DNA of 35,052 nucleotides from an uncultured Mollicutes bacterium (GCA_900540175.1 UQFG01000019.1:1-35052); one strand, 5' to 3'. Counted from the stretch's first letter, positions 5,464 through 14,976 are shown. Translations and numbers: made by a program. The notes: generated from the letters alone by a model not told the origin.

Positions 5464-7530
5464 ATGCCAAGAGAGTATACATTAGAAAAAACACGTAATA
5501 TCGGAATCATGGCGCATATTGATGCCGGTAAAACGACAACGACAGAACGTATTTTATTTCACACGAAGAAGATTCATAAGATCGGTGAAACACATGACGG
5601 TGCCGCAACAATGGACTGGATGGTTCAGGAACAGGAACGCGGAATCACCATTACTTCTGCCGCTACGACCGCTATTTGGAAGGGGTATCGGGTTAACATC
5701 ATCGATACACCGGGTCACGTTGACTTCACGGTAGAAGTTTCCCGTTCGCTTCGTGTTTTGGATGGTGCCGTTACGGTATTGGACGGACAGGCCGGTGTGG
5801 AACCGCAGACCGAAACCGTATGGCGTCAGGCAACCGATTACAATGTACCGCGCATTGTATTCGTCAATAAAATGGATAAGATCGGTGCGGATTTCGAATA
5901 TTCCGTCAATACGATCCACGATCGGTTGGGTGCCGTTGCGGCTGCCGTTCAGTGGCCGATCGGTGCGGAAGACCAATTTAAGGGTCAAGTCGATTTGATC
6001 GAAATGAAGGCTTACATCTATGACGGCGGTGCGGAAGAAAATTACCAAGAAGGTGAAATTCCGGCTGACTTAATGGATATTTGCCAAGAAAAAAGAGAAT
6101 TATTGTTGGATACACTGGCTCAATTTGATGACGATTTGGCCATGATGTACTTAGAAGGAGAAGAAATTCCTTCCGACATGATTAAATCGGTTATCCGTAA
6201 AGCGACATTGGCTGTTCAATTTTTCCCGGTATTCTGCGGATCCGCTTTCAAGAATATGGGTGTTAAAAAAGTGTTGGACGGTGTGCTAGATTATTTACCG
6301 GCACCGACGGATGTCGATATGATCAAAGGAACGGACGATGCGGGCAACGAAGTTGATATTTATCCGCGTGACGATGCTGAATTTGCCGCTTTGGCTTTCA
6401 AAGTAGTAACCGATCCGTTTGTAGGAAAATTAACGTATTTCCGCGTTTACCAAGGCCATATCACATCGGGATCTTACGTTAAAAATACAACGAAAAACAT
6501 TAAGGAACGGTTGGGAAGAATCGTGCAGATGCACGCCAACCACCGCGAAGAAATCAAAGAGGTATATGCCGGTGATATCGCGGCTGCCGTTGGATTTAAA
6601 GGAACCACAACCGGAGATACACTGACATCTGAGAAATTTGATGTTATTTTGGAAAAAATGGTATTCCCGGAACCGGTTATCAACGTTGCCGTAGAACCGA
6701 AAACCAAAGCGGATCAGGAAAAGATGACAGCGGCTTTACTGAAATTAGCCGAAGAAGATCCGACGTTCCGTACGTATACCGATCCGGAAACGTCTCAGAT
6801 TATCATTGCCGGAATGGGCGAATTGCATTTGGACATTATCGTCGATCGTTTGAAAAGAGAATTCAACGTGGTTGCCAATGTCGGTGCACCGCAAGTATCT
6901 TACCGTGAAACGATTACGGTTGCTGCCGATTGTGAAGGAAAATTCATTCGTCAATCCGGTGGTCGTGGTCAATACGGTCATGTTTGGGTTCATTTCGAAC
7001 CGAATCCGGAAAAAGGCTACGAATTTGTGGATAAAGTTGTGGGTGGTACGGTACCGCGCGAATACATTCCGGTTGTCGATAAAGGATTGCAGGAAGCTCT
7101 GCCAAACGGTGTTTTGGCCGGTTATCCGATGATCGACATCAAAGCAACGTTGTTCGACGGATCTTACCATGAAGTCGATTCATCCGAAATGGCCTTTAAG
7201 ATCGCCGCTTCCATGGCTTTAAAAGCAACCAAAGATAAATGTAAACCGGTTTTATTAGAACCGATTATGGAAGTTGATGTTACGGTTCCGGAAGAATACG
7301 TAGGAAACGTTATCGGTGATTTGACCAGCCGCCGCGGTCGTCTTGATTCACAGGAAAAACGCGGAAACGGAATGAAGATTCGTGCGTACGTTCCGCTTGC
7401 CGAAATGTTCGGTTATGCAACGTCGCTTCGTTCGAATTCACAAGGACGCGGTAACTTCATCATGCAAACACATCATTACGAAGCCGTTCCGAAAAACATT
7501 CAGGAAGAGATTATCAAGAGAAGAGCGTAA
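5464..7530 (+). CDS. fusA: elongation factor G
   Basis: This 688-residue translocase GTPase drives mRNA-tRNA movement on the ribosome. The G domain has G1 AHIDAGKTT, switch [10 protein letters not shown] and the NKMDK specificity loop. Domains II to V follow, with the domain IV stretch GGRGQYGHV and the C-terminal domain V segment [11 protein letters not shown]. Length and order are typical of EF-G. The ATG is preceded by TTAGGAGAA. It is third in the str operon; the next gene, tuf, is 106 bp away and has its own promoter-like sequence. Confidence 0.98.
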   Translation: MPREYTLEKTRNIGIMAHIDAGKTTTTERILFHTKKIHKIGETHDGAATMDWMVQEQERGITITSAATTAIWKGYRVNIIDTPGHVDFTVEVSRSLRVLDGAVTVLDGQAGVEPQTETVWRQATDYNVPRIVFVNKMDKIGADFEYSVNTIHDRLGAVAAAVQWPIGAEDQFKGQVDLIEMKAYIYDGGAEENYQEGEIPADLMDICQEKRELLLDTLAQFDDDLAMMYLEGEEIPSDMIKSVIRKATLAVQFFPVFCGSAFKNMGVKKVLDGVLDYLPAPTDVDMIKGTDDAGNEVDIYPRDDAEFAALAFKVVTDPFVGKLTYFRVYQGHITSGSYVKNTTKNIKERLGRIVQMHANHREEIKEVYAGDIAAAVGFKGTTTGDTLTSEKFDVILEKMVFPEPVINVAVEPKTKADQEKMTAALLKLAEEDPTFRTYTDPETSQIIIAGMGELHLDIIVDRLKREFNVVANVGAPQVSYRETITVAADCEGKFIRQSGGRGQYGHVWVHFEPNPEKGYEFVDKVVGGTVPREYIPVVDKGLQEALPNGVLAGYPMIDIKATLFDGSYHEVDSSEMAFKIAASMALKATKDKCKPVLLEPIMEVDVTVPEEYVGNVIGDLTSRRGRLDSQEKRGNGMKIRAYVPLAEMFGYATSLRSNSQGRGNFIMQTHHYEAVPKNIQEEIIKRRA

Positions 7531-7545
7531 TTTGTTAAATTACAC

Positions 7546-7574
7546 TTGAAAACCAACACCAATTAAGGTAAAAT
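7546..7574 (+). promoter_or_regulatory. tuf promoter
   Basis: TTGAAA (7546-7551), 17 bp, TAAAAT (7569-7574) lies in the fusA-tuf gap. It would allow extra EF-Tu expression beyond read-through from the str operon. Confidence 0.65.
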
Positions 7575-7636
7575 ATATATTGGTAAAATTTGAAAAAAGA
7601 AGAAATCAAAAATAAAAATTAGGAGGACCATTAAAA

Positions 7637-8821
7637 ATGGCAAAGGAAAAATTTGTTCGTACCAAACCGCATGTTAATATTGGTACAATCGGACACGTTG
7701 ACCATGGTAAAACAACTTTAACAGCTGCTATTACGACTATTCTTGCAAAGAAGGGTTTAGCAAAGGCACAAGCTTATGACCAAATCGATGCTGCTCCGGA
7801 AGAAAAAGAACGTGGTATTACGATTAATACCGCTCACGTAGAATATGAAACGGAAAAACGTCACTATGCACACGTTGACTGCCCGGGTCATGCCGACTAT
7901 GTAAAGAACATGATCACCGGTGCCGCTCAAATGGACGGTGGTATCTTGGTTATTGCCGCAACAGACGGACCGATGGCTCAAACTCGTGAACACATCTTAT
8001 TGGCTCGCCAAGTAGGTGTACCTAGATTGGTTGTATTCTTAAATAAATGCGACATGGTTGATGATGAAGAATTAATCGACTTAGTTGAAATGGAAACACG
8101 TGAATTATTAAGCGAATATGGTTTCCCTGGCGATGATACTCCGATCGTTCGCGGTTCTGCATTAAAAGCATTGGAAGGCGATCCGAAATGGGTTGAAAAG
8201 ATCGATGAATTAATGGCTATCGTTGATGATTATATTCCGACTCCGGTTCGTGATACCGATAAACCGTTCTTAATGCCGATCGAAGACGTATTCACGATCA
8301 CTGGTCGTGGTACCGTTGTTACCGGACGTGTTGAACGTGGACAAGTTCGCGTTGGTGATGCTGTTGAAATCATCGGTATTAGAGACACTCAAAACTCGGT
8401 TGTTACCGGTGTTGAAATGTTCCGTAAATTATTGGATTATGCTGAAGCCGGCGATAATATCGGTGTATTACTTCGTGGTATCAACCGTGACCAAGTACAA
8501 CGTGGTCAGGTACTTGCTAAACCGAAATCCGTTACACCGCATAAGAAATTCACTGCTCAAGTTTACGTATTATCCAAAGATGAAGGTGGACGTCATACTC
8601 CGTTCTTCTCGAACTATCGTCCGCAATTCTATTTCCGTACAACGGACGTTACCGGTATCATTACTTTGGCTGCCGGAACGGAAATGGTAATGCCTGGTGA
8701 TAATACAACGATGACCGTTGAATTGATTCACCCGATCGCAATGGAACAAGGAACGAAATTCTCTATTCGTGAAGGTGGCCATACAGTTGGTGCCGGTTCC
8801 GTTGTTGAAATTCTTGAATAA
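7637..8821 (+). CDS. tuf: elongation factor Tu
   Basis: The 394-residue EF-Tu delivers aminoacyl-tRNA to the ribosome. The GTPase motifs are [21 protein letters not shown] and NKCDMVDD, followed by beta-barrel domains II ([13 protein letters not shown]) and III (ending GSVVEILE). The length is standard. AGGAGG lies at 7621-7626, a good distance before ATG 7637. The terminator right after the stop ends the str region. Confidence 0.98.
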   Translation: MAKEKFVRTKPHVNIGTIGHVDHGKTTLTAAITTILAKKGLAKAQAYDQIDAAPEEKERGITINTAHVEYETEKRHYAHVDCPGHADYVKNMITGAAQMDGGILVIAATDGPMAQTREHILLARQVGVPRLVVFLNKCDMVDDEELIDLVEMETRELLSEYGFPGDDTPIVRGSALKALEGDPKWVEKIDELMAIVDDYIPTPVRDTDKPFLMPIEDVFTITGRGTVVTGRVERGQVRVGDAVEIIGIRDTQNSVVTGVEMFRKLLDYAEAGDNIGVLLRGINRDQVQRGQVLAKPKSVTPHKKFTAQVYVLSKDEGGRHTPFFSNYRPQFYFRTTDVTGIITLAAGTEMVMPGDNTTMTVELIHPIAMEQGTKFSIREGGHTVGAGSVVEILE

Positions 8822-8839
8822 TTAACGGATATCCGTAAT

Positions 8840-8868
8840 AAGACAATGCAAACGCATTGTCTTTTTCT
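8840..8868 (+). terminator. terminator after tuf
   Basis: AAGACAATGC-AAAC-GCATTGTCTT (8840-8863) followed by TTT and a T-rich tail. A separate perfect palindrome ACGGATATCCGT (8825-8836) sits between the stop codon and this hairpin. Confidence 0.9.
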
Positions 8869-8912
8869 TTTTGTATAAAACCCTAAATTTATCAATAAAC
8901 TTTAATGATTTG

Positions 8913-8921
8913 TGGTATAAT
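8913..8921 (+). promoter_or_regulatory. extended -10 promoter of the vanZ-tatD-htrA operon
   Basis: TGG-TATAAT (8913-8921) lies 17 bp before the first ATG with GGGGAGG between. No clear -35 is visible, so it probably relies on the TGn extension. Confidence 0.6.
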
Positions 8922-8937
8922 ATAGGGGAGGAACAAA

Positions 8938-9435
8938 ATGAAAAAACAAATGATCGGCATCTTATTTTTAGGATTTGCCGCAATTTGGATGGGAATCATT
9001 TTTTTATTATCGCATCAAAACGGGGTTACCTCCGGCGGATTGAGTGATCAGTTGGGCCTTGATTTCATTTATATTTTTATGAGACGGTATTATGAAAACT
9101 GTACACCCGAACAACAACAGGCATTACTTTATTCGGTTGCATCGTTTTTTCGCAAAGCGGCTCATTTTTTGGAATACGGGATATTGGCTTTTTTTCTTTA
9201 TGTCGGTTTCGGCGGTTTTTTCAAAATAAAGTATTGCAATGCTCTTTCCTTTGCCATTTGTTTTTTGTATGCTGTTTCCGATGAATATCATCAGTCGTTC
9301 GTTGCCGGTCGCTCGCCGCAATTAAAAGATGTGATGATCGATTCATTAGGCGCATTATCCGTTTTATTGGGGATTGCGATCATCAACCAGTTGCTTTATT
9401 TTATGAGGATAGGAAGAAGAAAATATGTGGATTGA
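8938..9435 (+). CDS. VanZ-family membrane protein
   Basis: The protein has 165 residues and about four hydrophobic segments. It carries the VanZ-like signature: an N-terminal helix ending in FLLSHQNG, then FFRKAAHFLEYGILAFF and SDEYHQSFVAGRSPQLKDVMIDSLGA. These His, Glu and Asp residues are the conserved core of the family named after the teicoplanin accessory protein VanZ. Its biochemical role is unresolved, and most members lie outside vancomycin clusters, so resistance should not be inferred. GGGGAGGAAC gives a good ribosome site before ATG 8938. It overlaps tatD by 11 bases. Confidence 0.9.
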   Translation: MKKQMIGILFLGFAAIWMGIIFLLSHQNGVTSGGLSDQLGLDFIYIFMRRYYENCTPEQQQALLYSVASFFRKAAHFLEYGILAFFLYVGFGGFFKIKYCNALSFAICFLYAVSDEYHQSFVAGRSPQLKDVMIDSLGALSVLLGIAIINQLLYFMRIGRRKYVD

Positions 9436-10198
9436 CACCCATGCTCATGTGTTCGATACCGCCTTTTCAGAGGATTACGAACAAGTATTACTACGAGCAC
9501 GACAACAAAATGTGAATCAAATTGTGTTGGTAGGTTATTCTCACCGTACCAATGAAAAAGCTTATGAAATGGCTAAGCGGTATCCGTTTGTTTATCCGAC
9601 GGCCGGACTACATCCGTCGGAAGCCAATGAGAATGTAAACACGTCTCTTGAACAATTGGACTTATTTTTAAAACATCACCGGGTTGTGGCCATCGGCGAA
9701 TGCGGTTTGGATTATCATTACGGAAAAGACAATTTAGAGGCTCAAAAAGAATTGTTTGAAGGCCAAATCGCTTTGGCGATTCGTTACCGATTGCCGCTTG
9801 TTATTCATATGCGCGATGCAACTCAAGATACGTATACGCTTTTGAAAAAATACGAAGGAAAAATATGGGGAGTCATGCATTGTTACAGTGGGTCTTATGA
9901 AATGGCCTTGGAATTTATCAAACTCGGTTTTTATATTTCATTGGGCGGTCCGGTTACGTTTAAAAATGCGAAAGAAACAAAAAGGATAGCGGAAAAACTG
10001 GATTTGAACCGCCTTTTGATCGAAACGGATTGTCCATACTTAGCTCCGCAGCCGTATCGCGGAAAAAGAAACGAACCTTCTTATGTGGTTGAAGTCGGAA
10101 AACAAATTGCCGCCATAAGAAATTGTTCGGTGGAAGAAATTGCGAACCGCACAACGGCAAATGCACGAACCTTATTTCAGTTGGAGGAAAGAAAATGA
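9425..10198 (+). CDS. TatD-family metal-dependent DNase
   Basis: This 257-residue TIM-barrel hydrolase is of the TatD/YabD (YcfH) type. Metal ligands are visible in order: DTHAH near the N-terminus, GECGLDYH (Glu), VIHMRDA (His), MHCYSG (His) and IETDCPYLAPQPYRGKRNEP (Asp, with the family signature). Members are 3'-5' DNases linked to DNA repair or quality control. It starts inside the vanZ-like gene (GGATAGGAAGAAG upstream of the ATG). It ends with TGA overlapping the ATG of the protease (ATGA, 10195-10198), so translation of the two is coupled. Confidence 0.93.
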   Translation: MWIDTHAHVFDTAFSEDYEQVLLRARQQNVNQIVLVGYSHRTNEKAYEMAKRYPFVYPTAGLHPSEANENVNTSLEQLDLFLKHHRVVAIGECGLDYHYGKDNLEAQKELFEGQIALAIRYRLPLVIHMRDATQDTYTLLKKYEGKIWGVMHCYSGSYEMALEFIKLGFYISLGGPVTFKNAKETKRIAEKLDLNRLLIETDCPYLAPQPYRGKRNEPSYVVEVGKQIAAIRNCSVEEIANRTTANARTLFQLEERK

Positions 10199-11277
10199 AG
10201 AAGAAAACATACTTGGGAATTTGCTTGGTTCTTTTGGCTTTATTATTGGTCGGATGCCGATTGTTTGAAGGAGAAAAAGATCCGACTGTGATCGAAAAAG
10301 AACCGGATATCGTTGAAATTCAAAGCAGTATCACCGAAACATATGAAAAGGTATCCAAAGCCTGTGTCGGTATTTATGCGACCAACCGATTGGAAAATAT
10401 TGCCTCATCGGGCTCTGGTGTAATTTATAAAGAGGATAACGGTACTTATTTTGTTGTTACCAATTCTCATGTTGTCGAAGATATGACGGCCTATCAGATT
10501 TATTTGGGAAAATCGCGTTACTATTCGGCCAAGTTGGTGGGAAGAGATCCGTCTAATGATATTGCGGTTTTGACCTTTTCGTTGGATTTGTTCGGTGGGG
10601 ATGTTGCGGTTTGCGATATTTTCAGTTACGATGAGGAAATCGTTTCGGTTGGTCAAACGGTTTTGGCAATCGGCTGTCCGCTTGGATTGGAGAATTACAA
10701 CTATTTGTCAACCGGCGTTGTTTCTAAAGTGACTTCGGCTATGGTTCAAACCAATGCGGAAATCAATCCGGGCAATTCCGGTGGCGGCTTATTCAATTTA
10801 TCGGGACGTCTGATCGGAATCAATACGGAAAAACAAGTTTATACAACCAGTTATGATGAGAATGGAAATATGGAACAGATTCCGGTTGAAGGCATGGGGT
10901 ATGCCGTGATCTTGGATGTGGTTAAAAAATGCATTACGGACATCGAAAACAAAACCGGTGTCATTGAGCGTCCGAAATTGGGAATTACCATTGCCGCTTT
11001 GAATCGGTATTTACAACCGCAGGCACCGGAATGGACGTATTTTCCAAATGAAGTAGAAGAAGGATTGATTGTTCGCGCGATCGATTCAGATGGAGCGGCG
11101 GCTTCTTCGTCGCTTCAAGTAAACGATGTTCTTTTAACGGCAGACGGTAAAACCGTTACGACTTCGAATGATTTATCGAATATTCTCGCTCTTAAACTGC
11201 CGGGGGATACGATTACTTTTGAGGTATATCGGGCTCATGCCAATGAAAAGAAAGTAACGGTGACCATTACCTTATAA
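10195..11277 (+). CDS. HtrA/DegP-like serine protease, lipoprotein form
   Basis: This 360-residue extracytoplasmic trypsin-fold protease has a C-terminal PDZ domain. The N-terminus MKKKTYLGICLVLLALLLVGC is a signal peptide with a lipobox (LVGC), so it should be a lipid-anchored protein rather than the transmembrane-anchored form usual in Bacillota. The catalytic triad is present: His92 (TNSHVVED), Asp122 (SNDIAVL) and Ser195 (NPGNSGGGLF). The PDZ segment spans about residues 265-355 (EEGLIVRAIDSDGAAASS...NDVLLTADGKTV). ATG 10195 has GGAGG upstream and overlaps the tatD stop. The family degrades or refolds damaged surface proteins. Confidence 0.92.
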   Translation: MKKKTYLGICLVLLALLLVGCRLFEGEKDPTVIEKEPDIVEIQSSITETYEKVSKACVGIYATNRLENIASSGSGVIYKEDNGTYFVVTNSHVVEDMTAYQIYLGKSRYYSAKLVGRDPSNDIAVLTFSLDLFGGDVAVCDIFSYDEEIVSVGQTVLAIGCPLGLENYNYLSTGVVSKVTSAMVQTNAEINPGNSGGGLFNLSGRLIGINTEKQVYTTSYDENGNMEQIPVEGMGYAVILDVVKKCITDIENKTGVIERPKLGITIAALNRYLQPQAPEWTYFPNEVEEGLIVRAIDSDGAAASSSLQVNDVLLTADGKTVTTSNDLSNILALKLPGDTITFEVYRAHANEKKVTVTITL

Positions 11278-11287
11278 CGTAAATAAT

Positions 11288-11317
11288 AAAAAAGCCTTTA
11301 GCATTCAAGGCTTTTTT
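11288..11317 (+). terminator. terminator after the htrA-like gene
   Basis: AAAAAAGCCTT (11288-11298), 8-base loop, AAGGCTTTTTT (11307-11317) and further T. The tiny membrane protein gene begins only 27 bp later. Confidence 0.9.
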
Positions 11318-11343
11318 TCATATATTAAATTAGGGGTGATATC

Positions 11344-11484
11344 ATGGCAAATACTTGTTGTAATAACACAACGACAACGACCAACAACGGTTGTTGCAAT
11401 ACAGGAACAACCGGAGGCGGATTCGCTTTTATTCTGGTGTTGTTTATTTTAGTTATTCTTGTCGGCGCTGCATGGGCGTATTGA
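11344..11484 (+). CDS. YjcZ-like tiny membrane protein
   Basis: This 46-residue protein starts with a Cys/Asn/Thr-rich stretch (two CC pairs, NTCC and NGCC). It ends with a single hydrophobic helix GGFAFILVLFILVILVGAAW. The tail matches the Bacillota tiny transmembrane family that includes B. subtilis YjcZ, where F-x-LIVVLFILLIIVGA is typical. Several members are linked to sporulation or spore coats. TAGGGGTGAT (11331-11340) is a good ribosome site before ATG 11344. It lies between two terminators and so is a short transcript of its own or relies on read-through; no promoter is obvious. The four cysteines are unusual and could form disulfides or bind metal. Confidence 0.75.
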   Translation: MANTCCNNTTTTTNNGCCNTGTTGGGFAFILVLFILVILVGAAWAY

Positions 11485-11499
11485 TGATATAAAGACGTT

Positions 11500-11525
11500 A
11501 AAATGATGTTGTCAGACATCATTTT
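11500..11525. terminator. bidirectional terminator between convergent genes
   Basis: AAAATGATGT (11500-11509), TGTCAG, ACATCATTTT (11516-11525), with T-run on the right and A-rich on the left. It overlaps the PBP stop codon (11512-11514) and serves both strands. Confidence 0.8.
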
Positions 11526-13245
11526 TATTTTTTATATAGGCATTCATCTGTTGTAAAAAGATCTGTTTGGGAAGTTTTTTGGTCGCACTGTCCTTTAATT
11601 CCCGATTGTCTAAATGGCCGCTCCATACTGCGATCAGAATATCGTTTGAAAATCCGATCATGTAAGAGTCATAATCGGTCAAGCCGCTTTTTCCGTAGCA
11701 TTTTTCTTTTAACAAGGAAGCAATGCCAAGCCCGGTAGCGTGCTTAATTTTACTGTCAAACATACCGTTCATTAATTCCTTGATTTGTTTGACGTAATCG
11801 GACTTCAATAACTGTTTTTTTTGCGGGTGTGCTTTAAAAACCGCTTGATCATCTAAGGATACCGTTTCGATAAATTTCGGTTCCAAATAAAGTCCTTCGG
11901 TAAAGAATTGACTGTAAATTCGTATCAATTGGTAAAGACTCATTCCGATGCTCCCCAACGCCAACGACGGCAGGGCCTGAGCTGCGATATTGTATTTGCG
12001 CAAGTGGTATACCAACGTTTTCATTCCCAAATCCAGATGGGTCTTGATGGCGTAAATATTATCGGAAGTGGCCAAAGCATTTTTCATATTGATTTTTTGA
12101 TAAGGATAGATCGATCCGTAATTGGAAACGGAAATGGTTTCGTCATGATATTGAAAAGAAAACGGCGCGGAATAATGGGTCGTGGAAGGGGAATAACCGC
12201 ATTTGAGGGCCTCATAATAAAGAAGTGGTTTAATGGTAGAACCGATATCTCTTTTCCCGTTTAACGCAATATTGAACGTAGATCGGGCATAGTCAATATC
12301 GCCGATGCAAGACAGAATAAAACCGTCTTGATCGATGGTGATGGAAGCGATATTCGCATTGGTGGTAAATTTTTGATCGTTGATGGCGGAATGATAACGA
12401 GTCTGAATGATAATTTTTTGGTTGAACTTGGCTTTTACGGCAATTTGTTTGAATTCATTCAATACCGCATCGCAATAATACAGCAAAGCATCCGGATAAA
12501 GTTTGGCACAATGGTCAAAATCAAGCGGTTGAACAACCTGTTGGTAGACTGTTGTGTCCAGCAAGTGATCATCATGTAAAATTTTTGCCAGTTCGTTTTT
12601 TCTTTTTTCCCAAGCCGTTATATGACTGCTGTAATAGGAGGGGGCGTTCAGTAACGCGATAAGCGCAATCATTTGTTGGGCGGTCAAACGATCGTAAGAA
12701 GTATTGAAGTAATAACGACTTGCGTTGGCAAATCCGTAGATGTCGTTTCCTAAATAAATACAGTTGAGATACCCTTCTAAAATTTGTTCTTTCGTGGCGA
12801 CTTGTTCTAGTTTAATGGCATAATACAACTCTTTGATTTTTCTGGAAATACTTTTGGAGTTGTTCAGATAAAGATTTTTGATGTATTGTTGGGTAATGGT
12901 CGATGCGCCGTGTCGTTGGTTGTGAAAAAGATTGGAAGTCAACGTTTTGAAGATTCGCTGTAGGTTAAATCCGCTGTGAGTCATGAAACTGCGATCTTCG
13001 ATATGCAAAAGATAGGACAAGTTGTCTTCGTCGAAACGCTCAAGATCAACGGGGGTAATTCGGTGATAGTTCATGTAGTGCATCAATTCGTTTCCTTGTT
13101 CGTCGGTAATGACTATTTCCGGATTTTTTTGCACGTCGGCAAGTGAGGTAAAGGGTTGGAAGACAAACAGAATCAGAATTAAAAAAATAAACATAAAAAG
13201 AAAGAAAAATAAAGAATAGGATATTATTTTCTTTTTCAAATTCAT
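11512..13245 (-). CDS. class A penicillin-binding protein
   Basis: This 577-residue bifunctional peptidoglycan synthase is of PBP1a/2c type. After an N-terminal membrane helix (LFFFLFMFIFLILILFVF) comes a GT51 transglycosylase domain with the catalytic Glu in IEDRSFMTHSG, plus GASTITQQYIKNLYL and KIKELYYAIKLE. The transpeptidase domain has the nucleophile Ser in GSTIKP, SDN as the second motif and KSG (GKSGLTDYDSY) in place of the usual KTG. It is short for a class A PBP and has no C-terminal extension. The start is ATG 13245; a GTG one codon earlier is possible and the ribosome site is weak. It shows that the cell builds a peptidoglycan wall. Confidence 0.93.
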   Translation of the reverse strand: MNLKKKIISYSLFFFLFMFIFLILILFVFQPFTSLADVQKNPEIVITDEQGNELMHYMNYHRITPVDLERFDEDNLSYLLHIEDRSFMTHSGFNLQRIFKTLTSNLFHNQRHGASTITQQYIKNLYLNNSKSISRKIKELYYAIKLEQVATKEQILEGYLNCIYLGNDIYGFANASRYYFNTSYDRLTAQQMIALIALLNAPSYYSSHITAWEKRKNELAKILHDDHLLDTTVYQQVVQPLDFDHCAKLYPDALLYYCDAVLNEFKQIAVKAKFNQKIIIQTRYHSAINDQKFTTNANIASITIDQDGFILSCIGDIDYARSTFNIALNGKRDIGSTIKPLLYYEALKCGYSPSTTHYSAPFSFQYHDETISVSNYGSIYPYQKINMKNALATSDNIYAIKTHLDLGMKTLVYHLRKYNIAAQALPSLALGSIGMSLYQLIRIYSQFFTEGLYLEPKFIETVSLDDQAVFKAHPQKKQLLKSDYVKQIKELMNGMFDSKIKHATGLGIASLLKEKCYGKSGLTDYDSYMIGFSNDILIAVWSGHLDNRELKDSATKKLPKQIFLQQMNAYIKNKNDV

Positions 13246-13282
13246 CACCGTTTATAGTATGGTTTTGAATAGAGGAGTTTAT

Positions 13283-13311
13283 TTGTAAAAATAAGTCCTT
13301 TATGGTATAAT
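13283..13311 (+). promoter_or_regulatory. promoter of the CDF transporter
   Basis: TTGTAA (13283-13288), 17 bp, TATAAT (13306-13311) preceded by TGG. It is followed by AGAGGAG before the ATG. Confidence 0.8.
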
Positions 13312-13346
13312 TTTTATTTGTAATCAGTAGAGGAGTTTTGAAGAAT

Positions 13347-14567
13347 ATGGTAGAGTTTTTAAGGAAAACATTTATTAAAGATTATCAAAATATTAAGGAT
13401 CCATCGGTTCGTAAAGCTCATGGGAAACTGGCTTCTTTGGTCGGTGTGATTTCCAATTGCTTTTTATTCTGTGTTAAATTGGTTATCGGTTTGATTTCAG
13501 GCAGTATCGCCATGATTGCCGACGGGATCAATAATTTATCGGATATGGGGTCTTCCGTTATTACGTTGGTCGGTTTTAAATTGGCCAGTGCCCCGGCGGA
13601 TAAAGAACATCCTTATGGACATCAACGTATTGAATATATTGCCGGTTTGATTGTATCGATGATTATTATTTTCGTCGGCGGCAATCTGTTTTTTTCCTCT
13701 TTCAATAAAATCATTCATTATGAAATGGAATCGGTTTCCAACACGGTTCTTTGGATATCCATCGGTATTCTTTCTTTGTCTATATTGGTTAAAATGTGGC
13801 AGTCGTATTTTAATAAAAAAATCGGCAATCTTCTTCAATCGGTGGCCTTATGTGCGACGGCCGAAGACAGCCGTAACGACTGTATTGCGACGTTTACCAT
13901 ATTGCTTGCCGATATTGTGCTGTTGTTTTGGAAAAACATTCCGTTCAGTTTAGACGGCGTGATGGGAATTTTGGTATCGCTGTTTATCCTTTATTCGGGA
14001 ATCGGTTTGATCAAAGAAACGGTTGATCCGCTGATTGGGGTACAAGTGGATAAAGCCTTTGTAAAAGAAATCGTAACAGAGATCAAAAAGGATCCGTTTG
14101 TATTGGGGGTTCACGATATTGTCTGTCATCTTTACGGCCCGACAAAGTGTTTTATGACCATTCATGTAGAGGTCGATGCCAATCAGAAGTTATTGGAAAT
14201 CCACGATGTGATTGACAATCTCGAGAAAAAAATCCGCTTAGAGTATCAAGTCGAACTGACGATTCATATGGATCCGATTCAAACGGATAATCCCGAAGTC
14301 AATCAACTGCGCGTTCGGATCAGACAAGCGTTGGAAGAAATCGACGAGCATCTGTCGATGCATGATTTCAGAGTGGTCGAAGGACCTTCCCATACCAATT
14401 TGATTTTTGATTTGGTTGTTCCTTATCGCTTTACGCGGTCAAACGAAGAGATTGTAAAACTGTTACAGGAAAAAATTCAAGATGAAGGGAAAACCTATTA
14501 TTTTGTGATTGAGTTCGATCAACAATTTGTCCAAAATGATGATTTGAACGATGAGTACGGAAATTAA
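13347..14567 (+). CDS. cation diffusion facilitator (CDF) metal transporter
   Basis: This 406-residue inner-membrane antiporter probably exports Zn2+, Mn2+ or Fe2+. The CDF core begins with KLVIGLISGSIAMIADGINNLSDMGSS, whose DxxxD supplies site-A ligands, and continues with KEHPYGHQRIEY and about six membrane helices to residue 230. A long cytoplasmic C-terminus (residues 230-406) holds the usual dimerising domain (HDIVCHLYGP, HVEVDA) and an extra region of about 90 residues. The start is ATG 13347, 11 bases after AGAGGAG; TTG 13338 is too close to it. The metal cannot be told from the sequence. Confidence 0.92.
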   Translation: MVEFLRKTFIKDYQNIKDPSVRKAHGKLASLVGVISNCFLFCVKLVIGLISGSIAMIADGINNLSDMGSSVITLVGFKLASAPADKEHPYGHQRIEYIAGLIVSMIIIFVGGNLFFSSFNKIIHYEMESVSNTVLWISIGILSLSILVKMWQSYFNKKIGNLLQSVALCATAEDSRNDCIATFTILLADIVLLFWKNIPFSLDGVMGILVSLFILYSGIGLIKETVDPLIGVQVDKAFVKEIVTEIKKDPFVLGVHDIVCHLYGPTKCFMTIHVEVDANQKLLEIHDVIDNLEKKIRLEYQVELTIHMDPIQTDNPEVNQLRVRIRQALEEIDEHLSMHDFRVVEGPSHTNLIFDLVVPYRFTRSNEEIVKLLQEKIQDEGKTYYFVIEFDQQFVQNDDLNDEYGN

Positions 14568-14570
14568 TGA

Positions 14571-14599
14571 TTGCTATTGCCGAAAAGTTATGATATAAT
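14571..14599 (+). promoter_or_regulatory. promoter of rpsF-ssb-rpsR
   Basis: TTGCTA (14571-14576), 17 bp, TATAAT (14594-14599). It begins 3 bp after the CDF gene stop. Confidence 0.85.
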
Positions 14600-14610
14600 T
14601 ATAAAGCATT

Positions 14611-14666
14611 CGTTTCGGAATGTCCTTGCCTGGACAGCATACCAGGCCGAAAAGTCCATAAGGAGG
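14611..14666 (+). ncRNA. candidate ribosomal S6:S18 leader
   Basis: In the rpsF leader, TTTCGG (14613-14618) can pair with CCGAAA (14647-14652) around an inner hairpin CCTGG-8-CCAGG (14629-14633 with 14642-14646). A CCG follows the inner stem directly. In the known autoregulatory leader, the S6:S18 dimer binds a hairpin with a CCG bulge that mimics its 16S site. TGGAC (14631-14635) can instead pair with GTCCA (14654-14658) next to the Shine-Dalgarno AAGGAGG, a possible alternative fold. The location and the CCG support the call; the fold is hand-drawn. Confidence 0.5.
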
Positions 14667-14676
14667 TATATGAAAA

Positions 14677-14964
14677 ATGAAAAAATATGAAGTAATGTTT
14701 ATCGTTCGTGCAAATCTGGAACAAGAGGCAATTAAAGCGGAAATTGCGAATGTCAACACTATTTTCGCCAACAATGACTCTAAAGTTTTAGAATGTAAAG
14801 AATGGGGCTTACGGGAATTGGCTTACGAGATCGAACATGCTCGTAAAGGATACTATGTTTGGATGTTGGTTGAAGCCACTCCGCTGGCTGTATCGGAATT
14901 CAACCGTATTGCCGGATATAATGAAAACATTATCCGTCACATTGTCGTTGCAGACGGAAAGTAA
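14677..14964 (+). CDS. rpsF: 30S ribosomal protein S6
   Basis: This 95-residue S6 binds 16S central-domain RNA as a dimer with S18. The signature is MKKYEVMFIVRANLEQEA at the start and WGLRELAYEIEHARKGYYVW in the middle, ending in NENIIRHIVV. It lacks the long acidic tail of enterobacterial S6, as is usual in Bacillota. ATG 14677 lies 10 bases after AAGGAGG; the ATG at 14670 is out of frame and stops at once. It is first of the conserved rpsF-ssb-rpsR operon. Confidence 0.97.
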   Translation: MKKYEVMFIVRANLEQEAIKAEIANVNTIFANNDSKVLECKEWGLRELAYEIEHARKGYYVWMLVEATPLAVSEFNRIAGYNENIIRHIVVADGK

Positions 14965-14976
14965 TGAGGAACGATT

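Noticed and set aside
8938..9435. Glycopeptide resistance from the VanZ-like gene
   Set aside because: The family is broad, and no vanA-, vanH- or vanX-like gene is nearby.
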